Of a stretch of DNA of 64,000 bases, positions 11,937-22,892 are shown in pieces. Every line of letters begins with the position of its first letter. Positions within the stretch are counted from its first letter, which is position 1. The DNA is from Gibbula magus. Its lineage: Eukaryota; Mollusca; Gastropoda; Trochida; Trochidae. The DNA lies in NCBI GenBank assembly GCA_936450465.1, contig OW388290.1, positions 25,285,457 through 25,349,456 on the forward strand, given 5' to 3'. The position numbers and the translations under genes were made by a program. The notes beneath the pieces are model-generated. The model was not told where the DNA came from, did not search any database, and was given only the letters and a program-made list of their open reading frames with translations.

Positions 11937-14889
11937 TGTATTCAATCAAATTAGTTAGATATGGCTTTGCTCACTTGCCTTTTAAGCAAATTAATTTGGC
12001 TCTGAAAATATAATCTGCCACTATTTGATATTAATAGAGTGTGGAACATTACATCGCTAATTTACTAAATGTAAATTAAAGCATTAGAAAGAGTAATGTC
12101 ATGATGCCCGGTATTAACAGTAAGTCTACTAAAGTAGTAAGTGCATGTAGACTCTTGGAAAAACGGAATGCATCAAAGAAAAGATTATAAAATGTTTAAC
12201 AGGGTTGAATAGAATTAACCACCTGCTGTTGGTTTGTCGTTTATTGTACAAGTGTACTTCATTGATAATTACAACCTTAACTGGTAAAGTGGTGTGGGTT
12301 TCATGCATTTTATGTCAGAATTTGCTAACGTTTTGATCAATTCAAGTGCAACTTTCAGGGCCTACCATATACTCCTTTTCAAAGAATCTTAATTAATGAG
12401 GAGTTGAATAATTTTATCAACATTTGTCAACAATTGCAGTATGTTCATGTCGCAGAAAATAATTTACTTTCAGAACTTTAAATATGTGTAAATCTTTGAA
12501 AACTACATACAATTTCAGTAGTTGTTCATACTATCATCTGTTACATCACTGTCCTAAACTCGTATCCAAAATAAAGAACAGAGGTGATCTATATGGTCTC
12601 CTGTAAATGTACTGATTCGGAAACCTAATAATGAGCAGTTGCGTAATGACAACAGAAAAACTCAATAAATTTGTTTTTTAATTTAGAAGTATTTAGAAAT
12701 GCCACGAATTTGGAGGCTTCATTAAAAGTACACTACAAAGAAATGAGCATTTCAATTAAATGTTGGCAACAATGTAAAGGCACGTCATAGCTTTCATATT
12801 TTCTAAGATAACATCAAAATTATTATACAAAAACAAATTATAATATGACATGTAATTTCACGTGTATCTACAAACATATTTTATATATTTCCTCCATCAA
12901 TTTCAAAATCAAATCTAACAATCACAATTTTCATGGACTTTTTAACAGGTAATGAAAACAAGGTGGTGTATATCAATTAATCTATTTCCGAAAGGTCATA
13001 TCTAAGTCATCATTTTTCAGTAATAGTTTTAAATGTGTTTTATCATTATATAATTGATGGTTTTATCATTTCCGAGATTCATTCTTATTCAACATCTTCA
13101 TTATTGACTGACAAGGCTAGAGTACTGTTGACATGGCACTAGGTCAATGTTCTTCTCCAAGTCAAATTAAAGGTATTTCATTTGGAAGTACTGGCACCAT
13201 TGCAAGGCTGGATAGTGTTTTGCTTTGTTCCTAACATGAACTTAGGTTTAAATCAATTTGACCTTGTTTTGGTTTTCGTGAGTATCTATACATATCAACC
13301 CTCCTAAAACACTGAGTAGTTATCAAATAGGCTGTTTATTTTCCTTTGATCTTTTTGCAAGGATAAATTCTGTATTCGAAAGAATAATTATGTCAAAGTC
13401 GTCACAATGTTAATACGTAAGGAGAAGAAAATTTTCTTCAATGTTAACAGATGGGCGCAAAACATTCGATGTCCATGGATAAAACAGATGCATGTATCTA
13501 TTACCTGTTAATTGCTATCGACATGATTTGACATGTCATAAGGCGATGGTCCATCAATATAAGTTTAATTTGCTCATTAACTTCTTTTTCTCAGGAACCA
13601 CTTGATTAAGAGTGCTGAAATATTGTGTACATGTACATTGGCCAATGGGTATTCAATTGTTGATTGAATGTAAATTTAAAAAAACGAATGCTAAAATGTG
13701 TACATGTACATGTAGCTAGATATATGTAAATATCCTAGACGCAAACAGATGTGTCCTACCTGTTAACCTTGGGCAAATCTTCTTGCCTAAATATCCCACA
13801 TATCCCAATATTTACCCCATTTATGTTTATGAACCGTTTACATGACGAAGTCTGCATTTGATGATAAGAACCTTCTACCGATTACGTTTTGGACGTTCTA
13901 CTGATTTACAGTATTGGCAACAAGCTTGCATGTGATTGCAAGATTGAAGGCAGACACAGTGATGAAGATTTTTAATCAGGAGAATTTTGTGGCTAATGTT
14001 CTGTTATCAGAACGACAGTACTATGGTTTCCTTTACTTTGATAATGGGATTTAAGCGTTTGATCATGGCAAATTCAACGTCTGTTATATATTTCTCACTT
14101 TGTCTTTCAAGTAAGATAAACCAAAACAGATAAGAAACGGGTTTGAATAGCATCACTTTATCAGTTAATTTGACATCGAGCTATGTAGCCTGGGTCACCT
14201 TGACCCACCTCTTTAAACTGACGAAGGCTTTCAAAGTACACTTATGTAAAGATGTTACATGTAGACTCTCCCTATAACCATCAATATTAATTTGTTACAA
14301 CGCTGCTTCCAATTGGGCAATACATGTATATACTCCCAGGCAAATGAAGTTAAAACGTGATAGCATATGAAAATTATGTTAAGAACATATATTATATAAT
14401 TGTTTTGTTGACATAATGTACCCTTTTTTCACTTCAATTCATTGTAAGACGTATAAGGCAAGCCAAGCAGTCACATTTACTATCTCACGTATTTCAAAAG
14501 CAACTACTTCTGAAAAACGGTATATAATTTCTTTTAGTTGCCTTCTTTGGCCAGTATGTAACCTTGTTTCAGTCGTATGCAAGTTAAACATGGCAGATGG
14601 TACATGTTTTAGTTTTAAGTGATATTGAGTTTGTATACTGAACCAAACTTGAATCTTTTACATCCGGATGAAGGATAGCTCGAGCTTGCAATGTGTGCGA
14701 TCCTGTTCTTAAAATTAAATTTAAAAACAAACAATAATGTTTGAATTTATTGTAGTAATTATTGGTATATGATTTGTTAATATTTTGCATAAATAACTTG
14801 AGGGATGGAAACCGTTACATTTTAAATTCAATTTTGCACTTCAACTCTTTGAATTAAAACTATTCAAAATAAAGCAATGGGTTTATTTA
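11937..14889. other. Unassigned AT-rich DNA
   Basis: No coding signal recognised. Minor items are a short inverted motif AGTCTACTAAAGTAGT near 12123 and two GTACATGTACAT palindromes (about 13627 and 13700). Nothing supports a gene or element. Confidence 0.5.
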
Positions 14890-15724
14890 ATTAAGTTTGT
14901 ACAAGAGTACATTCATGAATCATCTTTCATCTACTTATGCTGTTAATAGCTCAATGAAGCACAGCAGACGAAATTAAAAACATTCAACATGGTTACAACA
15001 ACACAATTACCGACAATACTCTTTAATTAAATACTGCTCGTATAAGATCGACAAATGTTATCTCCATCATGGCCAATTTCTTTTGTTTGAATATTAATAT
15101 TTTGTATTTATTTATATGGTTTGTTGTACTTCAGCTATATGTGTCGCACAAGTTATGCATTGATTATTCATGTTTAAGTGTTTAGCAGTTTGTACTTGGC
15201 ATGGACATTTTTCAATCACCATTAAAATGAAAGTGAGAAGACTGATATTCGGTGAAATATTGACAGGTATAAGTATCGGTTTGTTATAAAACACTTCAGA
15301 CGGTCTTATAAGAAGTTGTAAAGTGGTATCAGCTGCATGAAAGCAATGACTTTGTCTAAGTACACAAGGCTCGATAGATTAGCCAGTGATGAAAGAGAGA
15401 GAGAGAGTTTATTCAGAACAGTTAAAAAAACTTATGTATTATTTTATATTTTATATTATGCTATATTACAATTATCTACGTTTACTCTTTGGGATAATTT
15501 CATTCGCTACATACATTATCGTTGCAATCCTTTTGATAGTCTGATGACTGATTGAAATTGATGAAAAATCTCCTGGATAAGATTTGTAAGGGCACATGTG
15601 CCATATCTTAATGTATCTTAAATCACTTTGTGAAATTGTTACTAAATTGACTGCCATTGCATTAGATTGTTGGCACTCCCATTTGTGGCACATTGATAAT
15701 ACAATCACCGGTACAAACATATAC
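14890..15724. repeat. Old segmental duplication, copy 1 (5' part)
   Basis: Several ordered blocks recur in the same orientation in 18050-18760. Examples are AACACAATTACCGACAAT (about 15001, against 18167), ACACTTCAGACGGTCT (about 15290, against 18537), ATCAGCTGCATGAAAGCAAT (about 15328, against 18572) and GGATAAGATTTGTAAG (about 15574, against 18646). Spacing is about 3.1-3.25 kb. The open frames inside are not conserved between copies, so I do not call a gene. Confidence 0.6.
15511..15565 (+). repeat. Short direct repeat, unit 1
   Basis: TTATCGTTGCAATCCTTTTG and the following GATAGTCTGATGACT reappear almost exactly at about 16235-16280. The pair lies 0.7 kb apart in direct orientation. Confidence 0.75.
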
Positions 15725-16228
15725 CAACGAAGGCATAATGCAAGTAGGTTGAGTATATGCTATCATACTATTATACGTACATGATATACCTCAATTTGCA
15801 GTATGCAGTTATTCAAAATGAAGATGTTTCACACTGGTGAAACAATAAACACTTTACTATAAACCTATCACTTGTAACAACCCTGTTAACACATTAAATC
15901 AGATTTTACTCTTACTTTTGCAAATGTTTTGAACATTTAAGTAAATTGTGAAGAATGCCTACAACAATTGTCCAAATTGCGCTGAACAGTATCTCACCAC
16001 ATTCCACATGGCTCGAACTTTTGTCAGGACCCTTTTTGAACTCTCCCGTTTATTAAATGAATTGTCTACAACTCAATTACTTTCTCCGACACACAGCTGA
16101 AGTAAACTTGGCTTCGCAACTTATCGACTATTACTCTCAATGAGACAGCTTCACACGGCGTTAACTTTCAGATCATCTCTTAATTACTTAACATGGAAAA
16201 AAGGCCAAAAGTAGAATATAATGATGTT

Positions 16229-16285
16229 ATAAATTATCGTTGCAATCCTTTTGATAGTCTGATGACTAATTAAAATTGAATAAAC
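16229..16285 (+). repeat. Short direct repeat, unit 2
   Basis: Second copy of the roughly 45-bp block found at 15511-15565. After the shared core it continues as AATTAAAATTGAA, against GATTGAAATTGATG in unit 1. The near-identity inside a diverged neighbourhood suggests a recent local copying event. Confidence 0.75.
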
Positions 16286-17189
16286 TTTCACAAGGCAATC
16301 GCAATTGAATTAAAACTAATCCTATTTCATTTTGTATTTAATCTAAATGATGCAAATGACCTATACAGGCAATGGAACATATTTTTATATCTGTACAAAA
16401 CATATGTTGCATTTGAAGAACGGAACTTTTGCTTTACATATTAAAAATATATTATTAAATATCAAATATTGACAGTTTATACATAAAATGTTTGGTTAAT
16501 TTCATAATTCTTTATCACGTTGCATAAGAAAGAAAATTGATCTTCAGGGAATATTGTAAGAAAATATTAATGATTTTTGTAATATGAAGCTTATGTAATG
16601 ACAATAGTCCTCAGGCTACAACAATTCCTGGATGTAATGATACCAAGACAGGATGTAATGAAACCAATTGTCTCATAACTCAGGTTCAGGTTGCATAGCT
16701 TAAAATCTTAAAAGCTTAAAACTAAAAAAAATGGTGAACCTAAAATAAATAAATCTAATGGTCTGTACATGTATTTGTCATGTTGTTCGGATTTGACACA
16801 CTTGCTACTTGTGTAACTTGGTAGAATGGTTTCCAAATTCTCAGACATTGAGGAACTAAACTGAGGTGCAAAAGAAAGTATATCACTCAGTTGTATTTAT
16901 CATATGTATAATTTTCGACGTCGTAATCAAAAACTGACTAGTTTGGCAAATTAGTCCAAAACATTAAATCAGTCAAATATTACCTCGACGCATTTAAAAA
17001 AAATAAAAAATTGAAATTAAAGAATTTAAATTTTGAAATTCTCCCAAATTAATTTTGACAAAACACAACTGTCCGTCGACATATAGAGAGTATTTGAAGT
17101 CTAAAATAGATCTGGCCACTACTGGCAGTAATTATTGGTCTCAGTGTATGTGATGTTGCTATTTTGTCTCAAAATACCCTATATTGCAT

Positions 17190-17385
17190 GGTTCTTGTTC
17201 TGAGAAACATTACTTGTTCTGAGAACATTACCACATTACCATGTTCTCAAATACTATGTATTCATTGATGAAGTGCCTCATGATGCTACATTACTCTATA
17301 TAACACGCCCTTTCAATTTGTCTCATCGAATGATAGGTATAATGTGCGTTTTCCTACATGTCCTGCAAAATATTCTTGAAATAAT
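17190..17385 (+). repeat. Old segmental duplication, copy 1 (3' part)
   Basis: GTTCTGAGAA, CATTGATGAAGTGCC, TCATCGAATGATAGGTA and ATGTCCTGCAAAA recur in the same order at 22108-22290. If the Tc1 insertion and the hairpin in the second copy are subtracted, the offset of about 4.9 kb falls to about 3.2-3.4 kb. That is close to the offset of the 5' part, so both parts belong to one duplicated tract. Confidence 0.55.
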
Positions 17386-18049
17386 CAATTGTATGTGTGT
17401 ATGATGTTCGTTGTATTTCGGGTCAGTTTCTCTTAATTACATACATTTTCGTCTTAAATATAACTTTGAGAATGCGCTAGTTGGAAAATTTATTTTATCT
17501 ACATCCATGATAAAACAATAAGCTGATTTAAATTTTTTTTAAATATATATAACGCGATTTAATTATTAAAACCCAATTTTCCATAATGACCAAAAAGAAT
17601 AACATTAGTGAGAATCTTTATACTTTATGTTAGAAAATGACGAACATTCGCACGTTGCACCGCTGACTATACGTGAGATACAGACACGCTTGCCCAATTT
17701 GTGCTAGACCAAACTTATTTTCGTATTTTTTATAATAAGTCTATCATTAACATGTTTTTGGTATTGATGAACATCCACCATACAATGGGGAAGTTAATTT
17801 CTATTCAATATTTCTAACACATGTGTTTCATTACTCTTTTAAGAGTAAGTTATAAATCTTTATTCGAAAATTGTATTTGATTTTGAAAAGAAATATGATC
17901 AATAGATTGAAGATTGAAGTAATGTTAAGAAATATCAGATTGTTCAATCAACATATACATTGTACTTACACATGTTTATGGTTACTTATTTCGATATCAA
18001 CCACGTCAGTTAATTATTAAGTTTACATATTTTTAAACTTAAAACTGTT
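17386..18049. other. Unassigned AT-rich spacer
   Basis: Strongly AT-rich DNA between the two duplicated tracts. No feature recognised. Confidence 0.5.
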
Positions 18050-18760
18050 TCAAGTCAAACAAATGATTTATTAAATTAAGCTCGTACTTTCATTAGAGCA
18101 CATCAGTTATTCAGTTAATGATTCAATAAAAACATATCAAATGGGTTCATTAAAAAAGATTACAAACAACACAATTACTGACAATCCTCTTAAGTATCGG
18201 CTATATGAGAGTGACAGAATCTATATGAAATGGTGTTCAAGTAGATTTGATTTAACGATTATAAAATGTTATCAACATCTTGTCATTTTCTTTTATTGGA
18301 ATGTGCTTAGTTGTACGCGAGTAATATGTACCTCTCGTGCTATACATTAAGTATGAATGTTTAGGTGTTTATTGCAGGTAAAAGTAAATTTTGTACTTTT
18401 GAAATGGAAAAAGTTCCATCACCTAAAAAAGGAAAACTTCCTAAAAGTGAAAAGGGTGATTATCGGTGATCATGATAGTGCCTGAAACGTGTTATCTACA
18501 ATGACAGTTAAGGAGACTTTAGCAGGTGAATTTGAAACACTTCAGACGGTCTGATGTGAGGTCTAAACTTTGTATCAGCTGTACGAAAGCAATGACATTT
18601 TGAAAATAGACAGGACTTGGTAAGTCAGTCAATAGTGACAAACTCCTAGATAAGATTTGTAAGAGTACTGATATACCGGATCACAAAGTCTGTGAATACA
18701 CACGCGAGGTGAAATTGTAACCAAGTTCACCAATGACAGCAAACAGTATTGTATTGAGAT
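18050..18760. repeat. Old segmental duplication, copy 2 (5' part)
   Basis: Counterpart of 14890-15724 (see that entry for shared blocks). The similarity is patchy, with many substitutions and indels, which indicates an old event. It has no conserved open frame. Confidence 0.6.
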
Positions 18761-19129
18761 AAATGTATACTGAATATATGTATACTAAATTGTATAATAC
18801 CAGTAACATTTGTCAATCGAGAGAACAACTGGTTCTTATATTGAAATACATTAGAGATGATCGACTGATGGTAAAACTATTGTGCTATTACTGATACTGT
18901 ACTTGTCATAACCAAGGCTATATTAAGTAGTCTTTCCTGTATTAAGCTGGCTTTGTTTGTGCTGTTACAGCCTAGACATACTTCATACATGATTTACATC
19001 TGCAGGAAGGTGGTTCCCAATGGAGATTACAGCTCATGAAATGCAGAACATGGCAAATGTGATGCATGCTAATTATTTAGAACAGTGTGTGCAAATATTC
19101 AAAGCATTATTAACATCTCTAAACATATA

Positions 19130-20595
19130 CACTCTCTCAAAATAGAAACGCAACCCCTGAATCTAGAAAGTGTTTATGTCAAGTTTTAACTTGTTGTAAC
19201 ACATGTATTATTAAAGATACCACAATGAAATTTGGCATGGTGAAACTTATGTCTCTCTGGTATAACGTCACAATCTTACAGGTCTCTAGCAATCACTCGA
19301 TTCAAACTTGGGGGCGTTTTATTCAGTATTTCGAATTAGCCCCACGAGCTGTAATTACAGAGTGCACCTCCTCGGAACAGAACGGATAAGACAGCGAATC
19401 CTTTCCTTGGGTATTGCTCTCTACTCCTCCTGTAGTGGTGCTGCCAGTGTTTCAAACGTCTGCGGTGGTGTACATGCACGAATACGACGATAAAGATGGT
19501 CCCATAGATGTTCGATAGGGCTGTTTGTCTGGCGATTGTGAGTGCCATGGCAAGATGTTGACATTGGAATGCCACGAGATGTGTTAGGGTGGGCATAGTC
19601 CTGTTGAAACAGCTCCCTCTGTTGGTCGATTATCGGCAGAAGATGAGGCTGTAAAACGTCGTTGATGTATCGTTGGGTCGTCAAATTGATGACCAGGTGT
19701 GATTGTTGGTTGTATGACAAGGCTCCCCATACCATGACGCTTCCTCCTCCAAATCTGTCGACCTGTCGAACGCAGTTCGGAGCAAAACGTTCATTTCCTC
19801 GTCTATAGACATGTTGCCTTCCGTCACGCCGGTGTAGTAGGAAAAGGGACTTGTCGCTGAACCAAACTGGAAACCAAACTCGTCTCCAGTTTCTTAGGGT
19901 CCATATCCTCACGTTAGTGCACCACCTGAGATATTGCCGTCGATGTTGGCGTCTCAGGACGGGTCCGACAAATGGTTTTCATGCACGTAGATTGGCCTCA
20001 CGTAAAATATTCCTGATGGTTTTGGCCGACACTCTCCTCAAACCAGGCACCTGTGTTGCAATGACGGTTGGTGTGGTCTGCCGATTACGTAGGTGGGTGA
20101 CCCGGATGTAGCGATCCTGAGCCGGTGTGGTGATCCTTGTCTATCCCTCCTGGGTCGGTCTTCAGTTTTATCGACATTTAGATGACGGGCAATTGTACCA
20201 ACACTTTGCCCGGCCTATGCAAACTATGGCAATATTTCGATCTGCTGTACGCAACCAGGGTATTGTCGACCATGAATTTCGGAGTAAATTAAAAGTTAGA
20301 ATTGCGAAACTACGCGTCCTTTTATACATATAAACCTCTACATCTACGGTGTTTTACTTGATTTGCACGTGGAACCGACATTTAGCATCATGCACTAGAT
20401 TTTTTCGCACATACTCGCACAAAATCGGATAAATTATCATCGTGTGTGACAACGGCTGCCTTTCGGGGCTAATCATAAGCGAACATTTTAAGAGTAAATT
20501 ATTATTTACATAATTATAATTTACGCTCACTATTTTTTTTCAGGGGATGTTGTCATATATTTAGATAGGGATTGCGTTTCCTTTTTGAGAGAGTT
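19130..20595 (-). mobile_element. Degenerate Tc1-like DNA transposon
   Basis: The terminal inverted repeats are ACTCTCTCAAAATAGAAACG at 19131 and, in reverse complement at the right end (20572-20594), ACTCTCTCAAAAAGGAAACG, with 21 of 23 positions equal. A TA dinucleotide flanks each end (19128-19129 and 20596-20597), the expected Tc1/mariner target duplication. Length is about 1.47 kb, normal for a full Tc1-like element. The interior holds a broken transposase on the minus strand. The element sits inside the second copy of the 15-22 kb duplication, so it inserted after that event. Confidence 0.93.
19421..20215 (-). pseudogene. Tc1-like transposase pseudogene
   Basis: The product would be a DDE-type DNA transposase. 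Reading leftward, a helix-turn-helix piece (AGQSVGTIARHLNV) lies near 20170-20210. In another frame a second DNA-binding block starts QDRYIRVTHLRNRQTT near 20117 and runs, through one in-frame TGA stop, into the catalytic part. The catalytic part includes FSDKSLF (first D kept, but the usual E beside it is K), GGGSVMVWGALSY, FQQDYAHPN (second D) and SPIEHLWD (third acidic residue). Only 28 residues separate the second D from the E, against 34 in the family. The intervening stretch is also out of frame (LPWH and SPD appear in a different frame), which implies compensating frameshifts. Two stops precede the AGQSV block. The gene is inactive. Confidence 0.9.
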
Positions 20596-20639
20596 TAGTT
20601 GTCCTGCATGAGATCAAATGAATTTCATGACAAGAACAA

Positions 20640-20830
20640 GTCATTGAAGGGAATTTCGTACGACTGAATTTCTCCCATTACATGCACAGGGGTTTGTATT
20701 GCTGGAAAAAACTAGTTCCTGTGTCCAATACTTCGATACGATATACCTTATATAGGGTATATGGTATCGAAGTATTGGAAACAGGAACTTTTTTTCAGCC
20801 CCTGTGATTACATGTATGAAATATAAACTC
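20640..20830. repeat. Foldback hairpin MITE
   Basis: GTTCCTGTGTCCAATACTTC followed by GATAC..ATATACC is mirrored by GGTATATGGTATCGAAGTAT and TGGAAACAGGAAC, with outer CAGGGG/CCCCTG pairing (about 20689 and 20799). The centre is about 20748. It is non-coding. It lies 45 bp beyond the Tc1 element. Confidence 0.75.
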
Positions 20831-20987
20831 AAGAAGACAAGAAGTCACATTTTCTGATTTCTTTGGTAAATTCACAAAAGTCCCAACTCTTTTTCAATCT
20901 TCGCGTATTTTTAAACATAACATTCCCAAGAAAATAATGACTTCATAACCATTTTGCTTTATATATATATAATGCTGCTAAGCTAAC

Positions 20988-21269
20988 TTGCACTTGAATC
21001 ATTACCTGAACAAGTGTAACAATACAATCAACTATTATACTCCTCGGGATCTTTTTGTCCATTACACAGACAAGCACAGGCAAAAACTGGTAGATAATGA
21101 TGTGTTCTACCAGCAACTTACACCTTTACACTTGTTTTCCAAAATTGTTACTACTGATGTGTGCTCCAGACAGTTATTTCCGTTGATGTTGATTTCTTTG
21201 AAGTCGACGTTTGAAGAGATCAAAGAACCATACAAAAGACAGCACTTTCAATATGCTATACATTCATGA
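20988..21269 (+). other. Unrecognised 93-codon open frame
   Basis: The frame is open for 93 codons in AT-rich DNA and has a fairly balanced amino-acid content, with several charged and aromatic residues. I recognise no domain, signal peptide or membrane segment. It could be an exon fragment or chance. No splice sites or paralogue within the window support it. Confidence 0.2.
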
Positions 21270-21441
21270 TGCAATGCGCGTTATTGCCTACTGATTGAAT
21301 GTGATTCAGTTATCGGGTTTCCTTAATGGAGTCTGCATATATGATGATTTACATATGTTTACACACATGTCAAACATTTGTTTTTCAAAAGGCAGCCTAA
21401 ATTGAATCAAAATAATCTAAGTCCCTTTAAAGGCACAGTTC

Positions 21442-21443
21442 GC

Positions 21444-21525
<82 letters not shown>
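21442..21525 (+). repeat. Compound microsatellite (CTGT)n(CT)n
   Basis: About nine CTGT units pass directly into more than twenty CT units, ending at about 21525. A reading through it on the other strand gives an Arg-Glu repeat that is not a protein. Confidence 0.97.
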
Positions 21526-21529
<4 letters not shown>

Positions 21530-22107
21530 TGAGAGATAGAAAGAGAGACAGAAGGATCCTCAATTTTAATTGTCTATGTCTTTCATACCCTACAATCAAC
21601 AAATTCGGAGGTAGTTGATAGATGAAGCTGCCAATGTGCTATCGATTCAATTGTCAATGATATTTAATTGTTAGCTGTAAAGACTTCTCTGGTCGTGTAG
21701 TGATCTAACATGGTAAACAGAAGGATGCTTTTCCTTTGAACGCAAATCTCTTCTTTGAAGAAGGAATTAAATTACTCTGAAGCCAACTTTACAAATAAAG
21801 GATTTTTTTCTTCTGAGATAATGGTTTAAACTCCTTTTTGTGTTTTCTTTGGAGAAGGCGATTGTTATTCTGTCTAAATCGATGCGCTGAAGTACGGATT
21901 TGGTACACTTGCTTCTTATACAGCTTATGTAGAATGTATGTCGTTGCCATTTTTTTAGATATTGAGGGACTAGGATTTAGATACATTGTAAAGTAGTAAT
22001 TAGAATGTAAAGCCGATCTGAACAATGATGAAGGTAACTGTTGGTCTGAATATGCGAGAATTGAAATATGTTGCTGACTTTCATTTGTCTCTAACTACTC
22101 TCATTTC

Positions 22108-22290
22108 ATATGTTTTCTGTTCTGAGAAGTGTAGCTCTTTTATCAACATTAATGTGTATTCAAACACCATGTAATCATGGATGAAGTACCCGTAAGTGGA
22201 ATTGCCTGATATATCATGGCGTCTCAATGTGTTTCATCGACTGATAGGTACAATTAAACCATTTCTTCAATGTCCTACAAAACAAACTAG
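22108..22290 (+). repeat. Old segmental duplication, copy 2 (3' part)
   Basis: Counterpart of 17190-17385: GTTCTGAGAAG, CATGGATGAAGTACC, TCATCGACTGATAGGTA and AATGTCCTACAAAAC occur in the same order. A weaker echo (ATATCATGGCTTCTC..AATGTGTT) lies at about 60626-60652, so the unit may be a dispersed repeat rather than a single duplication. Confidence 0.5.
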
Positions 22291-22313
22291 AAAGTATTTT
22301 TACCCGTAAAAAC

Positions 22314-22892
22314 AGATGTCTCCCCCTTCCTCAAATGCTCCAAACCTCTAAACAATACCATTAATGTTCTCTGTATAATTCAACTTGAATAAATAACCTA
22401 TCAACTCCACAATTGTAGCAAACAAAATATTCAAAATTCTAAATGATTTGATGCTGAAATAAAAGCCAGTTTTTTTAAAAAGACTAATTCCAAATTGATG
22501 AGGTGGAAATAAAAATAAAATAAAATTTTAAAAATTCTCTAACCCCCAAAAGGCACATCTACATGATATGGAGAGACAGAATACCAATTTTGGAGATGAT
22601 TGGTCACATATTTATAGAGATCTGCTCCGGAAACGAACACTACCCTTGAAATAGACTAAGTCCAAATCATTGCCACGGAAATAAAAAAAAATCTCTTACC
22701 CCAAAAAGGCACATCTACACGATATGGAGAGACAGTATACCAAGTTTGGTGATGATTGGTCACATAGTTTTAGAGATCTTCTCCGGAAACCAAATGGGAA
22801 CGCCGACGCCAACGCCAACGCCGACACCGACGCCAACGCCGAGGGGAACTCAGCTAAAACCAATAAGTCTCCCGACCCTTGGGGGGAGACAT
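22314..22892 (-). mobile_element. Interspersed element with hairpin end, hexamer tract and tandem core
   Basis: The ends read ATGTCTCCCCCTTCC (left) and, inverted, ATGTCTCCCCCCAAGG (right). Read on the minus strand the right end can fold as TCTCCCCCC..GGGAGA. It is followed by a GC-rich tract of GGCGTT/GGCGTC hexamers (22799-22845). Two tandem core units then start with GGCACATCTACAYGATATGG (about 22551 and 22708) at roughly 157-bp spacing. This order (hairpin, short tandem repeat, tandem core) matches the family described at 53319-53930. Confidence 0.6.

Noticed and set aside
14890..18760. Pair of paralogous genes
   Set aside because: Conserved blocks do not keep a common reading frame between the copies.
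21417..21602. Arg-Glu repeat protein
   Set aside because: Pure translation of the (CTGT)n(CT)n microsatellite.
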